A DNA stretch of 46,634 bases from Saccharomonospora iraqiensis subsp. paurometabolica YIM 90007 (lineage in GTDB: Bacteria; Actinomycetota; Actinomycetes; Mycobacteriales; Pseudonocardiaceae). The notes under the pieces were generated by a model. The model had not been told where the DNA came from, ran no database searches, and saw only the letters and a program-made list of their open reading frames with translations. The position numbers and the translations under genes are program-made. The DNA is taken from NCBI RefSeq assembly GCF_000231035.2, contig NZ_KI912258.1, forward strand, positions 229,969 to 276,602, written 5' to 3'. Position 1 is the first letter of the stretch, and every line of letters begins with the position of its first letter. Positions 34,561 to 44,329 of this stretch are shown in pieces.

Positions 34561-36214
34561 CCAGACGTCCTTCGACCTCGTCGACCAACCGTGGATCCCG
34601 GTGCGGATGCGCGACGGCGCGACGACGGAGCTGTCGCTGGCCGAGGTCTTCACCCGGGCCCACGAGGTCGCGACGCTGTCCGGTGACCTGCCCACGCAGG
34701 ATCTCGCGCTGGTGCGGTTGCTGCTGGCGATCCTGCACCGGGCGTGGGACGGCCCGGAGGATCTGGACGAGTGGGAGCGGCTGTGGCGGGCCGAGCGCCT
34801 GCCGACCGAGCCGGTCGTCGACTACCTGGACCGGTATCGGGTGCGGTTCGACCTCCTGCATCCGGAGACGCCGTTCTTCCAGGTCGCCGAGCTGCGAACG
34901 GGCAAGGGCGAGACGTCCGAGCTGAGCAAACTGATCGCGGACGTGCCCAACGGGAAACCGTTCTTCACCACCCGCCTCGGCGGCGAGTTGTCCCTCACCT
35001 ACGCCGAGGCGGCCCGGTGGGTGGTGCACTGCCAGTCGTTCGACCCAGCGGGCATCAAGTCCGGCGCGGTGGGCGACGACCGGGTGAAGGGCGGGCGCGG
35101 CTACCCGATCGGAACCGGCTGGTGCGGGCGCCTCGGCGGGGTGCTGCCCGAGGGCGGCACGCTCCGGGAAACCCTGCTGCTGAACCTCATCCCCCGCCGG
35201 GCGGACACCCCGAGTCGTACGCACGCCGACGATCTGCCGGCGTGGGAGCGGAGCCCGCAGGGCCCGACCGTGCGGGACGAACCGGAGCCGAGCGGGCCCG
35301 TCGACCTCTATACCTGGCAGGCCCGCCGGATCCGGCTGGTCGCGGACGGCGGACGGATCCGACGGGTGCTCATCAGCAACGGGGACCGCCTCGAACCGCA
35401 GAACCGGCACAAGCTCGAACCGCACAGCCTGTGGCGACGCAGCAAGGCACAGGAGAAGAAGCTCCGCGAAGAACCGGTCTACATGCCGACCCCGCATGAC
35501 CCCAAGCGGGCGATCTGGCGTGGATTGGAAGCGCTGTTGCCGGGCGCGATCACGGCCGACCAGCGGGCGGAGGCGGCGGGCAGACTCACCGCCGGGGTGC
35601 TCGACTGGGTCGCCGAGCTGACCGAGGAGGGAGTGCTCGGCCCGGACTTCGGCGTCCGCGTGCGCACCCTCGGCATGAGCTATGGCCCCCAGGATGCCAC
35701 CACCGAGGAGGTCACCGACGACGCGCTGGCGCTGAGGTCGGAATTGCTCCGGCGCGGAGCGCAGCACCTCGTCGGTGTGGCACGCGAGAGTGTGGGGGCC
35801 TCCGAGAGGGCCGCGCACGCTCTCGGGACGCTGGCGTTGAATCTCGCCCAGGCGGCGGGCAAGGCCCCGCCGCCGAAGTCCGGCATGCCGGACGCCACCG
35901 ACACCGGCGACCGGGACCGCGCCATCGAACTCGCCTACGCGGAACTCGACGGCCCGTTCCGGGAGTGGCTGTCCGGCCTCGGACCGGACACCGATCCGGT
36001 CACCGCCGAGGCCCGGTGGCACCGCACCGCCAACGACATCGTGTGGCGGCTCGGTCAGGAGCTGCACGAACGCGCACCGGAGGCCGCGTGGGCCGGGCGC
36101 ACGGTGAACGACCGCCTGCTGACCGCCGCACACGCCGCCGACCGGTTCGCGAAAACACTCCGCAAGGCCCTGCCACAGGCTCGTGCGGACGAGCACACCG
36201 CCGCGTCGGCGTGA
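34547..36214 (+). CDS. casA: Cascade large subunit Cse1/CasA (Cas8e)
   Basis: 555 aa from ATG 34547, which overlaps the end of cas3. Typical Cse1 features are FDLVDQPWIPVRMRDG at the N-terminus, RFDLLHPETPFFQVAEL, TRLGGELSLTYAEAARWVVH, GWCGRLGGVLPEGGTLRETL and the C-terminal four-helix bundle rich in Arg/Ala. Cse1 recognises the PAM and recruits Cas3. It is followed 31 bp later by casB. Confidence 0.95.
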   Translation: MSATDQTSFDLVDQPWIPVRMRDGATTELSLAEVFTRAHEVATLSGDLPTQDLALVRLLLAILHRAWDGPEDLDEWERLWRAERLPTEPVVDYLDRYRVRFDLLHPETPFFQVAELRTGKGETSELSKLIADVPNGKPFFTTRLGGELSLTYAEAARWVVHCQSFDPAGIKSGAVGDDRVKGGRGYPIGTGWCGRLGGVLPEGGTLRETLLLNLIPRRADTPSRTHADDLPAWERSPQGPTVRDEPEPSGPVDLYTWQARRIRLVADGGRIRRVLISNGDRLEPQNRHKLEPHSLWRRSKAQEKKLREEPVYMPTPHDPKRAIWRGLEALLPGAITADQRAEAAGRLTAGVLDWVAELTEEGVLGPDFGVRVRTLGMSYGPQDATTEEVTDDALALRSELLRRGAQHLVGVARESVGASERAAHALGTLALNLAQAAGKAPPPKSGMPDATDTGDRDRAIELAYAELDGPFREWLSGLGPDTDPVTAEARWHRTANDIVWRLGQELHERAPEAAWAGRTVNDRLLTAAHAADRFAKTLRKALPQARADEHTAASA

Positions 36215-36245
36215 CCGTTCCACCCACCTCTCCAGGAGGACACCG

Positions 36246-36911
36246 TTGACAGAAACCTCGGAGGCCACCCGGATCTCCGCCCCATCGGAGGTCGTGCGGT
36301 CGTTCGTCGCGCGCACGATCCACGACCTGCAGGGTGGGGTGCTGGCGAACCGGTCCGAGCAGGTGGCCGCACTCGCCCGACTACGCCGTGCGGTGGGCAA
36401 ACCACCCGGATCGGTCTTCGAGGTCCTGCCCTACACCACGGGTGCGGACCTGGCTCCGGGCGACGCACCGGACGAACCGACCGCCGCCGAAACGGCCGCG
36501 CACCTGGCGATGACCCTCTACGCCGTGCACCAGCAGGGCCAGGGGCTGCCCATGCACCGCACCGGCCCGACTTACGGGCTGGGGCGTGCGGTGCGGCGGC
36601 TCGTCCCCGAGGCCGAGGTGCCGGAGCGGCACCCTGTGCTGCGCCGGTTCCAGGCGCTGGGCACGTCCACCACCCTCGACGAACTCGCCCACCACGCGCG
36701 CGGCCTGGTGCAACAACTCCGCGCACAGAGCCTGCCGTTGGACTACGGAGTGCTCGCCGGCCAGCTCTGGCGCTGGCAACGGCCGGGCGGCCCGCAGCGC
36801 GTGCGCCTGGTGTGGGGGCGCGACTTCCACCTCCGCACCGACGACGGCCGGGCGACGACCCCGGACGAAGCCACCGCCGACGACCACTCCAACACCGCCG
36901 AAGAAAGGTGA
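36246..36911 (+). CDS. casB: Cascade small subunit Cse2/CasB (Cas11e)
   Basis: 221 aa from TTG 36246, chosen because AGGAGGA sits 6 bp upstream; the longer frame starting at 36183 would overlap casA out of frame and has no site. Helical Cse2 features include LARLRRAVGKPPGSVFEVLP, AAHLAMTLYAVHQQGQG, LGRAVRRLVPE, ALGTSTTLDELAHHARGLVQ and LDYGVLAGQLWRWQ. It forms the inner belly of Cascade. The stop overlaps the casC GTG (GTGA). The rare TTG start may limit dosage. Confidence 0.92.
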   Translation: MTETSEATRISAPSEVVRSFVARTIHDLQGGVLANRSEQVAALARLRRAVGKPPGSVFEVLPYTTGADLAPGDAPDEPTAAETAAHLAMTLYAVHQQGQGLPMHRTGPTYGLGRAVRRLVPEAEVPERHPVLRRFQALGTSTTLDELAHHARGLVQQLRAQSLPLDYGVLAGQLWRWQRPGGPQRVRLVWGRDFHLRTDDGRATTPDEATADDHSNTAEER

Positions 36912-38053
36912 CCCGACTCGTGCCACGCACCATCCTCGACATCCACGTCGTGCAGACCGTCCCGCCGAGCAATATCAACAGAGACGACACCGGCAGCCCG
37001 AAAACCGCCGTGTACGGGGGCAGGCGCCGCGCCCGGGTGTCCAGCCAGGCGTGGAAGCGCGCCACCCGCACCGATTTCGACGGGCTGCTGGACCGCAGTG
37101 AGCTCGGCGTGCGCACGAAGCGGGTCGTCGAACTCGTCTCCGAACGGATCACCAAGCGGGATGCCATGCTGACGGAGCAGGCGCTCGACCTCGCCCACAA
37201 GACGATCACCGCGGCGGGGATCAATCTCAAGCCCGCCAGGAAAGCCGACGCGCCGCACGAGTCCGGCTACCTGGTCTTCCTCAGCAATCCGCAGATCGAC
37301 GCGCTGGCCGACCTCGCGGTCACCGCCCACCACGAGGCCGACGGTGGGGACGTCACGATCGACAAGAAGGAGGCCAAGGCCCGCGCCGCTCGCGACCGCT
37401 CCGTCGACCTGGCCCTGTTCGGCCGCATGGTCGCCGACGACCCCGAGCTCAACGTCGACGCCGCCGCCCAGGTGGCGCACGCGCTCAGCGTGCACGAGGT
37501 GAGCAACGAGTACGACTACTACACCGCGGTGGACGACCACAAGAGCGCCGACGCGGAAGAGGACGCGGGCGCGGGGATGATCGGCACGATCGAGTACAAC
37601 TCCTCGACGCTGTACCGGTACGCGACCGTGGACGTCGACCGCCTGCGGGACACGCTCGGCCGGGACGAGGCGACCCGCCGCGCCGTCGAGGCGTTCGTGC
37701 GTGCGTTCGTCGCCAGCATGCCCAGCGGGAAACAGACCACGTTCGCCAACCGGACGAAGCCGGACGCGGTGGTGGTCATGGTGCGCGACACCCAGCCGAT
37801 CAATCTCGTCGGCGCGTTCGAGACCCCGGTGACCGACGACGGGGACGGCGGACGCAGCGCCGCCGCGGTCCGACGGCTCGGCGACTACGCCGCCGAGGTC
37901 CACGAGGCGTATGACGAGCAGCCCGTGACCGCCCTGGGGGTGGCCGTCGGCGACCGTGGCACGGCCCTGGACGGGCTCGCCGAGCGGGTCTCGTTCGACG
38001 AGGCTGTGCAGCGCGTCGGCGCCGCGGTCGACGAGCGTCTGGGCACCGAATGA
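36908..38053 (+). CDS. cas7e: Cascade backbone Cas7e/CasC
   Basis: 381 aa if translation begins at the coupled GTG 36908; GTG 36920 gives a protein starting VPRTILDIH, closer to the family start. Cas7e motifs are DIHVVQTVPPSNINRDDTGS, AVYGGRRRARVSSQAWKRAT, LALFGRMVADDPELNVDAAA, QVAHALSVHEV and SASMPSGKQTTFANRTKP-type segments (ASMPSGKQTTFANRT seen). Six copies coat the crRNA in Cascade. The stop overlaps the casD start (ATGA). Confidence 0.95.
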   Translation: MTRLVPRTILDIHVVQTVPPSNINRDDTGSPKTAVYGGRRRARVSSQAWKRATRTDFDGLLDRSELGVRTKRVVELVSERITKRDAMLTEQALDLAHKTITAAGINLKPARKADAPHESGYLVFLSNPQIDALADLAVTAHHEADGGDVTIDKKEAKARAARDRSVDLALFGRMVADDPELNVDAAAQVAHALSVHEVSNEYDYYTAVDDHKSADAEEDAGAGMIGTIEYNSSTLYRYATVDVDRLRDTLGRDEATRRAVEAFVRAFVASMPSGKQTTFANRTKPDAVVVMVRDTQPINLVGAFETPVTDDGDGGRSAAAVRRLGDYAAEVHEAYDEQPVTALGVAVGDRGTALDGLAERVSFDEAVQRVGAAVDERLGTE

Positions 38054-38772
38054 CGGTGCTGGCGCTCCGGCTGGCGGCCCCGCTGCAGGCGTGGGGCACC
38101 AGTAGTCGTTTCACCCGCCGCAACACCGATCGGGTGCCGAGCAAGAGCGGGGTGGTCGGTCTCCTCGCGGCGGCGCTGGGCAGGCAGCGCACCGACGACC
38201 TCGACGACCTGCGGGCGCTGCGTCTCGGGGTGCGGGTGGAACAACCGGGCAGACTGGAGCGGGACTTCCAGACCGCACGACCGCGCGACGGGAAGCCCCT
38301 GCCGCTGTCTTACCGCTTCTACCTGGCCGACGCGGTGTTCCTCGCGGTGCTCGACGGCGATCCCGAGCTGCTGGCGTCGGCGCGGGACGCGCTGCGGCGC
38401 CCGCACTTCCCGCTGTATCTGGGCCGCCGCTCGTGCCCGCCCACCGGGCCGTTGGTGCTGGGGATGTGGGACGGCGACCTCGACCGTGCCCTGACCGACA
38501 CCGGGTGGCAGGCGAGCGCGTCGGTCGCGGTCAGGCGGCACGAGCGCTCGGTCACGCTGACCACGGTCACCGACTGCCCCGCGGAGGAACCCGGTGCCGT
38601 GCTGGTGCGGGACGAGCCGTTGAGTTTCGACCCCCGACACCGGCGCTACGGCTGGCGCTCGGTGTCCTGGGGCGCCGTCACGGTGGACAACCCACACTTC
38701 ACGCCGTCCCACGACGATCGCGCCGAACAGGACCACCATGAGCCGTTCGCGCCGCTTCCAGGAGAGGGCTGA
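38050..38772 (+). CDS. cas5e: Cascade subunit Cas5e/CasD
   Basis: 240 aa from ATG 38050 (ATGA overlap). Family hallmarks are LRLAAPLQAWGTSSRF at the N-terminus, TDRVPSKSGVVGLLAAALGR, LYLGRRSCPPTGPLVLGMW and RRYGWRSVSWG near the end. It caps the crRNA 5' handle in the complex. Length and motifs are normal, with a slightly extended acidic C-terminus. Confidence 0.95.
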   Translation: MTVLALRLAAPLQAWGTSSRFTRRNTDRVPSKSGVVGLLAAALGRQRTDDLDDLRALRLGVRVEQPGRLERDFQTARPRDGKPLPLSYRFYLADAVFLAVLDGDPELLASARDALRRPHFPLYLGRRSCPPTGPLVLGMWDGDLDRALTDTGWQASASVAVRRHERSVTLTTVTDCPAEEPGAVLVRDEPLSFDPRHRRYGWRSVSWGAVTVDNPHFTPSHDDRAEQDHHEPFAPLPGEG

Positions 38773-38774
38773 CG

Positions 38775-39461
38775 ATGTATCTGAGCCGCCTCGAGATCAA
38801 CACCGCACGACGCGGCGCCAAGAACATGCTCGTGTCCCCGCAACGGCTGCATGCCGCGGTGTTGGCCGCGTTTCCCGGCCGCTCCGCCGGAACCTCGGAC
38901 GAGGGCCGCGTGCTGTGGCGGCTCGACGAGAGCGCGACGGGCACGAAGCTGTATGTGGTGAGCCCGCGCCGGCCGGACCTGACGCACCTGGTGGAGCAGT
39001 GCGGCTGGCCGACCACCCAGACCTGGGACACCCGCGACTACACCCCGCTGCTCAACCGGCTCGCCGCCGGGCAACGCTGGGCGTTCCGGCTCACCGCCAA
39101 CCCGGTCGTGAACCGGCGGAGGAACGCGGACGCCGGTCGGTCGCAACGGTACGGCCACGTCACCGTGAACCAGCAGAACGACTGGCTGCTCGACCGGGCC
39201 GCGCGGAACGGCTTCAAGATCGCCGAGGGGACCGGCGGGGAACCCGACCTCGCCGTCCGCCATCGGCGTACGTGGAAGTTCGCCCGTGAAGGACGGCAGG
39301 TGACGTTGGCGACCGCCGTGTTCGAGGGCGTCCTGGAGGTCGCCGATCCGGCCGCGCTGCGGCATGCCCTCACCCACGGCATCGGTCCCGCGAAAGGGTA
39401 CGGCTGTGGCCTGCTCACCCTCGCTCCGGTGACGACGGCCGAGCGCTCCGGCGATGGGTAA
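38775..39461 (+). CDS. cas6e: crRNA endoribonuclease Cas6e/CasE
   Basis: 228 aa from ATG 38775, 2 bp after cas5e. Features are MYLSRLEINTARRGAKNMLV, the conserved catalytic-region His in PQRLHAAVLAAFPG, RWAFRLTANPVVNRR and the Gly-rich loop GIGPAKGYGCGLLTLAP. It cuts at the 3' base of the repeat hairpin. All three arrays keep the CCCCGC/GCGGGG stem and vary only the loop, so one Cas6e can plausibly process all. Its TAA lies inside the start of cas1. Confidence 0.95.
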   Translation: MYLSRLEINTARRGAKNMLVSPQRLHAAVLAAFPGRSAGTSDEGRVLWRLDESATGTKLYVVSPRRPDLTHLVEQCGWPTTQTWDTRDYTPLLNRLAAGQRWAFRLTANPVVNRRRNADAGRSQRYGHVTVNQQNDWLLDRAARNGFKIAEGTGGEPDLAVRHRRTWKFAREGRQVTLATAVFEGVLEVADPAALRHALTHGIGPAKGYGCGLLTLAPVTTAERSGDG

Positions 39462-40416
39462 CGTCCCGGGGCCGCCGCCGGTCCCGATCAACCACCTGAC
39501 CCGTGCGCAGGACCGGATGACGTTCCTGTACGTGGAGCACAGCGTGATCCACCGGGACGCCAACGCGATCACCGCGCACGACGCCCGGGGAACCGTGCAC
39601 GTCCCGGCCGCCACGATCGGGGCGCTGCTGCTCGGCCCGGGGACCACGGTGAGCCAGCAGGCGATGGTGCTGCTCGCCGAGAGCGGTGCGACGGCGGTGT
39701 GGGTCGGCGAGCACGGCGTCCGCTACTACGCCCACGGGCGGTCGCTCGCGCGTTCGTCCCGGCTGCTGGAGGCCCAGGCGGCGCTGGTGTCCCAGCGGAG
39801 TTCCCGGCTCCGGGTGGCCCGGCAGATGTACGCGATGCGGTTCCCCGGGGAGGACACCGCGAAGCTGACGATGCAGCAGCTCCGGGGCAGGGAAGGGGCG
39901 CGGGTCCGCCGGCTGTACCGGGAACACGCGAAACGGGTGGGGATTCCCTGGGATCGACGACAGTACGACCCCGGCGACTTCGACAGCGCGAACCCCGTGA
40001 ACCAGGCGCTGTCGGCGGCGAACACCAGCCTCTACGGCGTGGTGCACGCGGTGGTCGTCGCGCTGGGCTGCGCTCCCGGACTCGGCTTCATCCACACCGG
40101 ACACGTGCGCTCGTTCGTGTTCGACGTCGCCGACCTGTACAAGGCCGACGTCACCATCCCGATCGCCTTCGACATCGCGGCCGCGAACGTCGCCGACATC
40201 GGGGCGGAGACCCGACGTGCCGTGCGGGACCACATGAAGGACGGCCACTTCCTCGATGAGTGCGTGCGGGACGTCAAGTCGCTGCTCGCCGACGAGGAGG
40301 ACGACGTGGTGGAGTACGGCCCGGAGGCGTTCGACGACCCGGACGTGGTCATGCTGTGGGACTACGACGGCCGGGAAGTGGCCGGCGGTGTCTCCTACGG
40401 GAGTGACGACGAATGA
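39454..40416 (+). CDS. cas1: CRISPR integrase Cas1
   Basis: 320 aa from ATG 39454 (8-bp overlap with cas6e). Metal ligands expected of Cas1e are visible: Glu in REGARVRRLYREHAKRVGI, His in GFIHTGHVRSFVFDVADLYK, and Asp in the same FDVADLYK segment. With Cas2 it inserts new spacers at the leader-repeat junction. The fresh-looking leader-proximal ends of all three arrays agree with an active integrase, although activity itself is inferred. Confidence 0.97.
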   Translation: MGNVPGPPPVPINHLTRAQDRMTFLYVEHSVIHRDANAITAHDARGTVHVPAATIGALLLGPGTTVSQQAMVLLAESGATAVWVGEHGVRYYAHGRSLARSSRLLEAQAALVSQRSSRLRVARQMYAMRFPGEDTAKLTMQQLRGREGARVRRLYREHAKRVGIPWDRRQYDPGDFDSANPVNQALSAANTSLYGVVHAVVVALGCAPGLGFIHTGHVRSFVFDVADLYKADVTIPIAFDIAAANVADIGAETRRAVRDHMKDGHFLDECVRDVKSLLADEEDDVVEYGPEAFDDPDVVMLWDYDGREVAGGVSYGSDDE

Positions 40417-40775
40417 CCGTCGTCGTGGTCGCCGCCTGCCCGGTAGGGCTGCGCGGGCATCTCACGCGCTGGATGCTGGAGATCTCTCCCGGAGTGTTCG
40501 TCGGCACGGTCAACGCGCGCATCCGTGCGCTGCTGTGGGAGCGGGTGCTCGACATGGTGCAGTCGGGCCGGGCCATCATGGTCTACTCCGCCGACAACGA
40601 GCAGGGGCTCGCGTTCCAGGTCCACGGGCATGACTGGCAACCGGTCGACTTCGACGGCATCAACCTGATGTTGCGCCCGAACCCGTCCGACGAAGCGAAG
40701 TCGCCGTCGTCCGGTGCGAAGTCGGTGGGCTGGAGCAAGGCGAGCCGCCGAAGGCGCTTCGGCAACCGGGGGTAG
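40413..40775 (+). CDS. cas2: CRISPR adaptation protein Cas2e
   Basis: 120 aa from ATG 40413 (ATGA overlap with cas1). Cas2e features are MTVVVVAACPVGLRGHLTRW, ISPGVFVGTVNARIRALLWE and GRAIMVYSADNEQGLAFQVHG. A basic tail (SWSKASRRRR-like, seen as GWSKASRRRRFGNRG) ends the protein. It bridges two Cas1 dimers in the integration complex. It is the last gene of the operon; the array 3 leader begins about 46 bp later. Confidence 0.95.
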   Translation: MTVVVVAACPVGLRGHLTRWMLEISPGVFVGTVNARIRALLWERVLDMVQSGRAIMVYSADNEQGLAFQVHGHDWQPVDFDGINLMLRPNPSDEAKSPSSGAKSVGWSKASRRRRFGNRG

Positions 40776-40821
40776 GAGCGCCCGCAGGGCGCTCATGGGT
40801 CTGTGGGGCCGAGCGCACGCA

Positions 40822-40878
40822 CGAAGTAAAGTGAATGAAAAACGCCCCAGTGCCTCACATCGCCGCAGGTCATCAAGT
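40822..40878 (+). promoter_or_regulatory. CRISPR leader, array 3
   Basis: Carries AAAGTGAATGAAAAACG and ends GCAGGTCATCAAGT at the first repeat. It is the most similar to the leader of array 1. Transcripts from cas2 could also read into this array, since no terminator is visible between them. Confidence 0.8.
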
Positions 40879-43800
40879 GTCTTCCCCGCGCGTGCGGGGG
40901 TGGTCCTACGAAGCCCAGCAGGCGGGAGGCGAAACCGTCGTCTTCCCCGCGCGTGCGGGGGTGGTCCATCAGAGCGTAAGGGCCCGGGGTTCCCTCGGGT
41001 TGTCTTCCCCGCGCGTGCGGGGGTGGTCCGCGACGAAGGAGCAGAGTTGAGCACGTTCACGTGTCTTCCCCGCGCGTGCGGGGGTGGTCCCGGGTTCGGG
41101 CTGCCCTGGTCGGTGAGGATGATGTCTTCCCCGCGCGTGCGGGGGTGGTCCTGTCCAGCCTCGCCCACCGCGACGGCTCGTCGCGTCTTCCCCGCGCGTG
41201 CGGGGGTGGTCCGGACGCCGAGACCGACATTGCGCCGCTGGTGGCGTCTTCCCCGCGCGTGCGGGGGTGGTCCCTGGCGGATCTCGGCGACCAGGCCCTT
41301 CAGCGCGTCTTCCCCGCGCGTGCGGGGGTGGTCCCGGGCGCCAGGTGAACTACCAGGCTCTTCCTGGGTCTTCCCCGCGCGTGCGGGGGTGGTCCCCACC
41401 ATCCGGCGCTACGACTCGCGCCCTGACAGTCTTCCCCGCGCGTGCGGGGGTGGTCCCTCGGCGAGGATCGGCCCGCCCTGGGTGGCGAGGTCTTCCCCGC
41501 GCGTGCGGGGGTGGTCCCCAATCGCGGTTGGCGTAGACGGTCGCCTGATCGTCTTCCCCGCGCGTGCGGGGGTGGTCCTCTGCAGCGTGTCCCCGGCGTA
41601 GATGCGGTCGGGTCTTCCCCGCGCGTGCGGGGGTGGTCCCTCGGCCTGCAGCGCGCCGGGCAGGTCGGCCTGGTCTTCCCCGCGCGTGCGGGGGTGGTCC
41701 GTACGGCGGGTATCACTTTCAGGATGACGCAAAGTCTTCCCCGCGCGTGCGGGGGTGGTCCGCGGAGCGGGTAGGAGACGACACGGAGGTAACCGTCTTC
41801 CCCGCGCGTGCGGGGGTGGTCCCGGCTGGCAAGGATAGCCCGCAGTCAACACGTCGTCTTCCCCGCGCGTGCGGGGGTGGTCCCGGCACCTTGCCCGTCG
41901 GGCGCCCGTCGCGGGCGTCTTCCCCGCGCGTGCGGGGGTGGTCCCTACGCAGAGCGTCTACAAGACCGCATAGAGACGTCTTCCCCGCGCGTGCGGGGGT
42001 GGTCCCTGGGACAACAGCGAGTAGAGAAAGCTGGTCTTGTCTTCCCCGCGCGTGCGGGGGTGGTCCCGGAGCCGTGACCATGGGCACCACACGCACCCCG
42101 TCTTCCCCGCGCGTGCGGGGGTGGTCCCAGCGACCTCGCCCAGCCCGAGCAGGACGCGACGGTCTTCCCCGCGCGTGCGGGGGTGGTCCGGTTGGTTACG
42201 GAGTGAAGTCGACGGCACGTACGTCTTCCCCGCGCGTGCGGGGGTGGTCCCTAGGGGGTGTGGGAAACCGAGGCCGAGGTGAAGTCTTCCCCGCGCGTGC
42301 GGGGGTGGTCCCGGAGTCGACGAGTTCGTACAGGTCAATCTTCCGTCTTCCCCGCGCGTGCGGGGGTGGTCCCGTGGGCTGCATGAGATCCCTCAAGGTG
42401 AGCGGGTCTTCCCCGCGCGTGCGGGGGTGGTCCCTCCGTGGGATGGACGCTGACGACCCGGCACACGGTCTTCCCCGCGCGTGCGGGGGTGGTCCGTCGA
42501 ACGACTTCTCCTGGTCGATGAGCAGGTCGTCTTCCCCGCGCGTGCGGGGGTGGTCCCTCGGCGTTGACCACCAGCGCCCGATTGCCCAGGTCTTCCCCGC
42601 GCGTGCGGGGGTGGTCCGCTCCCGTGAGACCAGGCTAGTGGCAACCCCTCGTCTTCCCCGCGCGTGCGGGGGTGGTCCGTTGGTGCGGGCCTTGCGCTGG
42701 AACTGCTGGTAGTCTTCCCCGCGCGTGCGGGGGTGGTCCGACCCACGATCGCGACGAAACAAGTCGTCCGATGTCTTCCCCGCGCGTGCGGGGGTGGTCC
42801 CGAGGCCGCGAGGCTGATCGCCGAGCTCCGCGAGTCTTCCCCGCGCGTGCGGGGGTGGTCCGGTGGATCCACGGTTCCGCACGGACTACCTGGTGTCTTC
42901 CCCGCGCGTGCGGGGGTGGTCCGCGCACACCACAAGACGTGGGCGATCGACCAGGGTCTTCCCCGCGCGTGCGGGGGTGGTCCCTGGTCACTCCCAGGGT
43001 TGATCATCAAGCACTGGTCTTCCCCGCGCGTGCGGGGTGGTCCCTCCCACCACAGCCGGATGTCGTCGTAGAGACCGTCTTCCCCGCGCGTGCGGGGGTG
43101 GTCCACAGCAGGTCAGACGGCAGATAGACCCCGATAAGTCTTCCCCGCGCGTGCGGGGGTGGTCCTCAAGGCGGCGACCTGGTCGAATCCAACATCCGGT
43201 CTTCCCCGCGCGTGCGGGGGTGGTCCGTCGGGGAACAAGCGGTCGTAGGCGTCGAACGGGTCTTCCCCGCGCGTGCGGGGGTGGTCCCGGAGCGTGACGA
43301 ATCTTGCTCCGTCCCGGTGGGTCTTCCCCGCGCGTGCGGGGGTGGTCCTCCGGAGACCCGTACCGATTTCCGGATCACGGAGTCTTCCCCGCGCGTGCGG
43401 GGGTGGTCCGAGCAAACCGGCCGCGCTCGTCGCCTTGGTCGGGTCTTCCCCGCGCGTGCGGGGGTGGTCCGGTCGGCGGCGCCGAGATCGGATTCAACAC
43501 CAAGTCTTCCCCGCGCGTGCGGGGATGGTCCCACCGTCCCGGCGGCGACGAACATCCCGACGATGTCTTCCCCGCGCGTGCGGGGGTGGTCCCTGCGCCC
43601 GGCCCCGGTCGCCCATGGAGCAGGCGTCTTCCCCGCGCGTGCGGGGGTGGTCCGAACTCGGGCCAGCCGTCCGGGATGGACGGGTGGTCTTCCCCGCGCG
43701 TGCGGGGGTGGTCCCGGGTTCGACGAGCTGGGCGAGTGGTCCGACGAGTCTTCCCCCGCGCGTGCGGGGGTGGTCCACGCCCTCAGGGGGCGTGGTGCCG

Positions 43801-44202
43801 AGCGCGTCCGTCTTCCCCGCGCGTGCGGGGGTGGTCCCCGGTCGACCACGACCGATATCGCCACGATGCCGTCTTCCCCGCGCGTGCGGGGGTGGTCCGC
43901 AAAACCCGACGTTCGCCGGGAGCGCGTTCGAGTCTTCCCCGCGCGTGCGGGGTTGGTCCCGTGTCGACCGCCTACCGCCGTGCCGACTCGCAGTCTTCCC
44001 CGCGCGTGCGGGGGTGGTCCCGTGCGCGCGGGAACGGGCCGACCAGCACCGTGTCTTCCCCGCTCATGCAGGGTTGTCCCTTCGCCGGGGCCGCCGGACC
44101 GATGCAGTTCCTGTCTTCTCCGCATAGGCGGGGACGGTCCTGGTGATCAGGAGGATTCCATGTTGACTGAGTCGGTCTCTCAGCCTGTGCGGGGTTAGCC
44201 CT
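40879..44202 (+). CRISPR. type I-E CRISPR array 3: 52 intact or near-intact repeats plus three decayed repeats, about 52 spacers
   Basis: 28-nt repeats starting GTCTTCCCCGC with loop GCGT and ending GGTGGTCC; spacing mostly 61 nt. Single changes occur toward the distal end: the repeat at 43017 lacks a G, that at 43504 has GGGGATGG, that at 43748 has an extra C, and that at 43932 has GGGTTGG. Three decayed repeats follow at 44053, 44113 and 44175. Spacer 11 (41518-41550) is identical to spacer 4 of array 2. Spacers 20, 22 and 45 overlap or resemble spacers in arrays 1 and 2. Confidence 0.98.
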
Positions 44203-44293
44203 CTCGACAGCCGCTGACGTGCAGTTCGACGCTCCCTGCAGGTACCGTCGGGCATCCCAGTGCCGGGTGGTCACCGGGTGATCCACGAGTCGT

Positions 44294-44312
44294 CTACTAT
44301 CGCGGCTAGTAG
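44294..44312. promoter_or_regulatory. CTACTA-N7-TAGTAG operator-like palindrome
   Basis: The perfect 6-bp arms (44294-44299 and 44307-44312) lie 18 bp before the lipoprotein start, followed by GGAGG. TACTAT within it could be the -10. Placement over the likely promoter suggests a repressor site; the BlaI-type repressor 1.5 kb downstream is one candidate. Confidence 0.5.
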
Positions 44313-44329
44313 TAAGGCTCGGAGGTTTC

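Noticed and set aside
40776-40821. A terminator between cas2 and array 3.
   Set aside because: The GCGCCCGCAGGGCGC stretch can form a small stem but has a short loop and no T-run; too weak to call.
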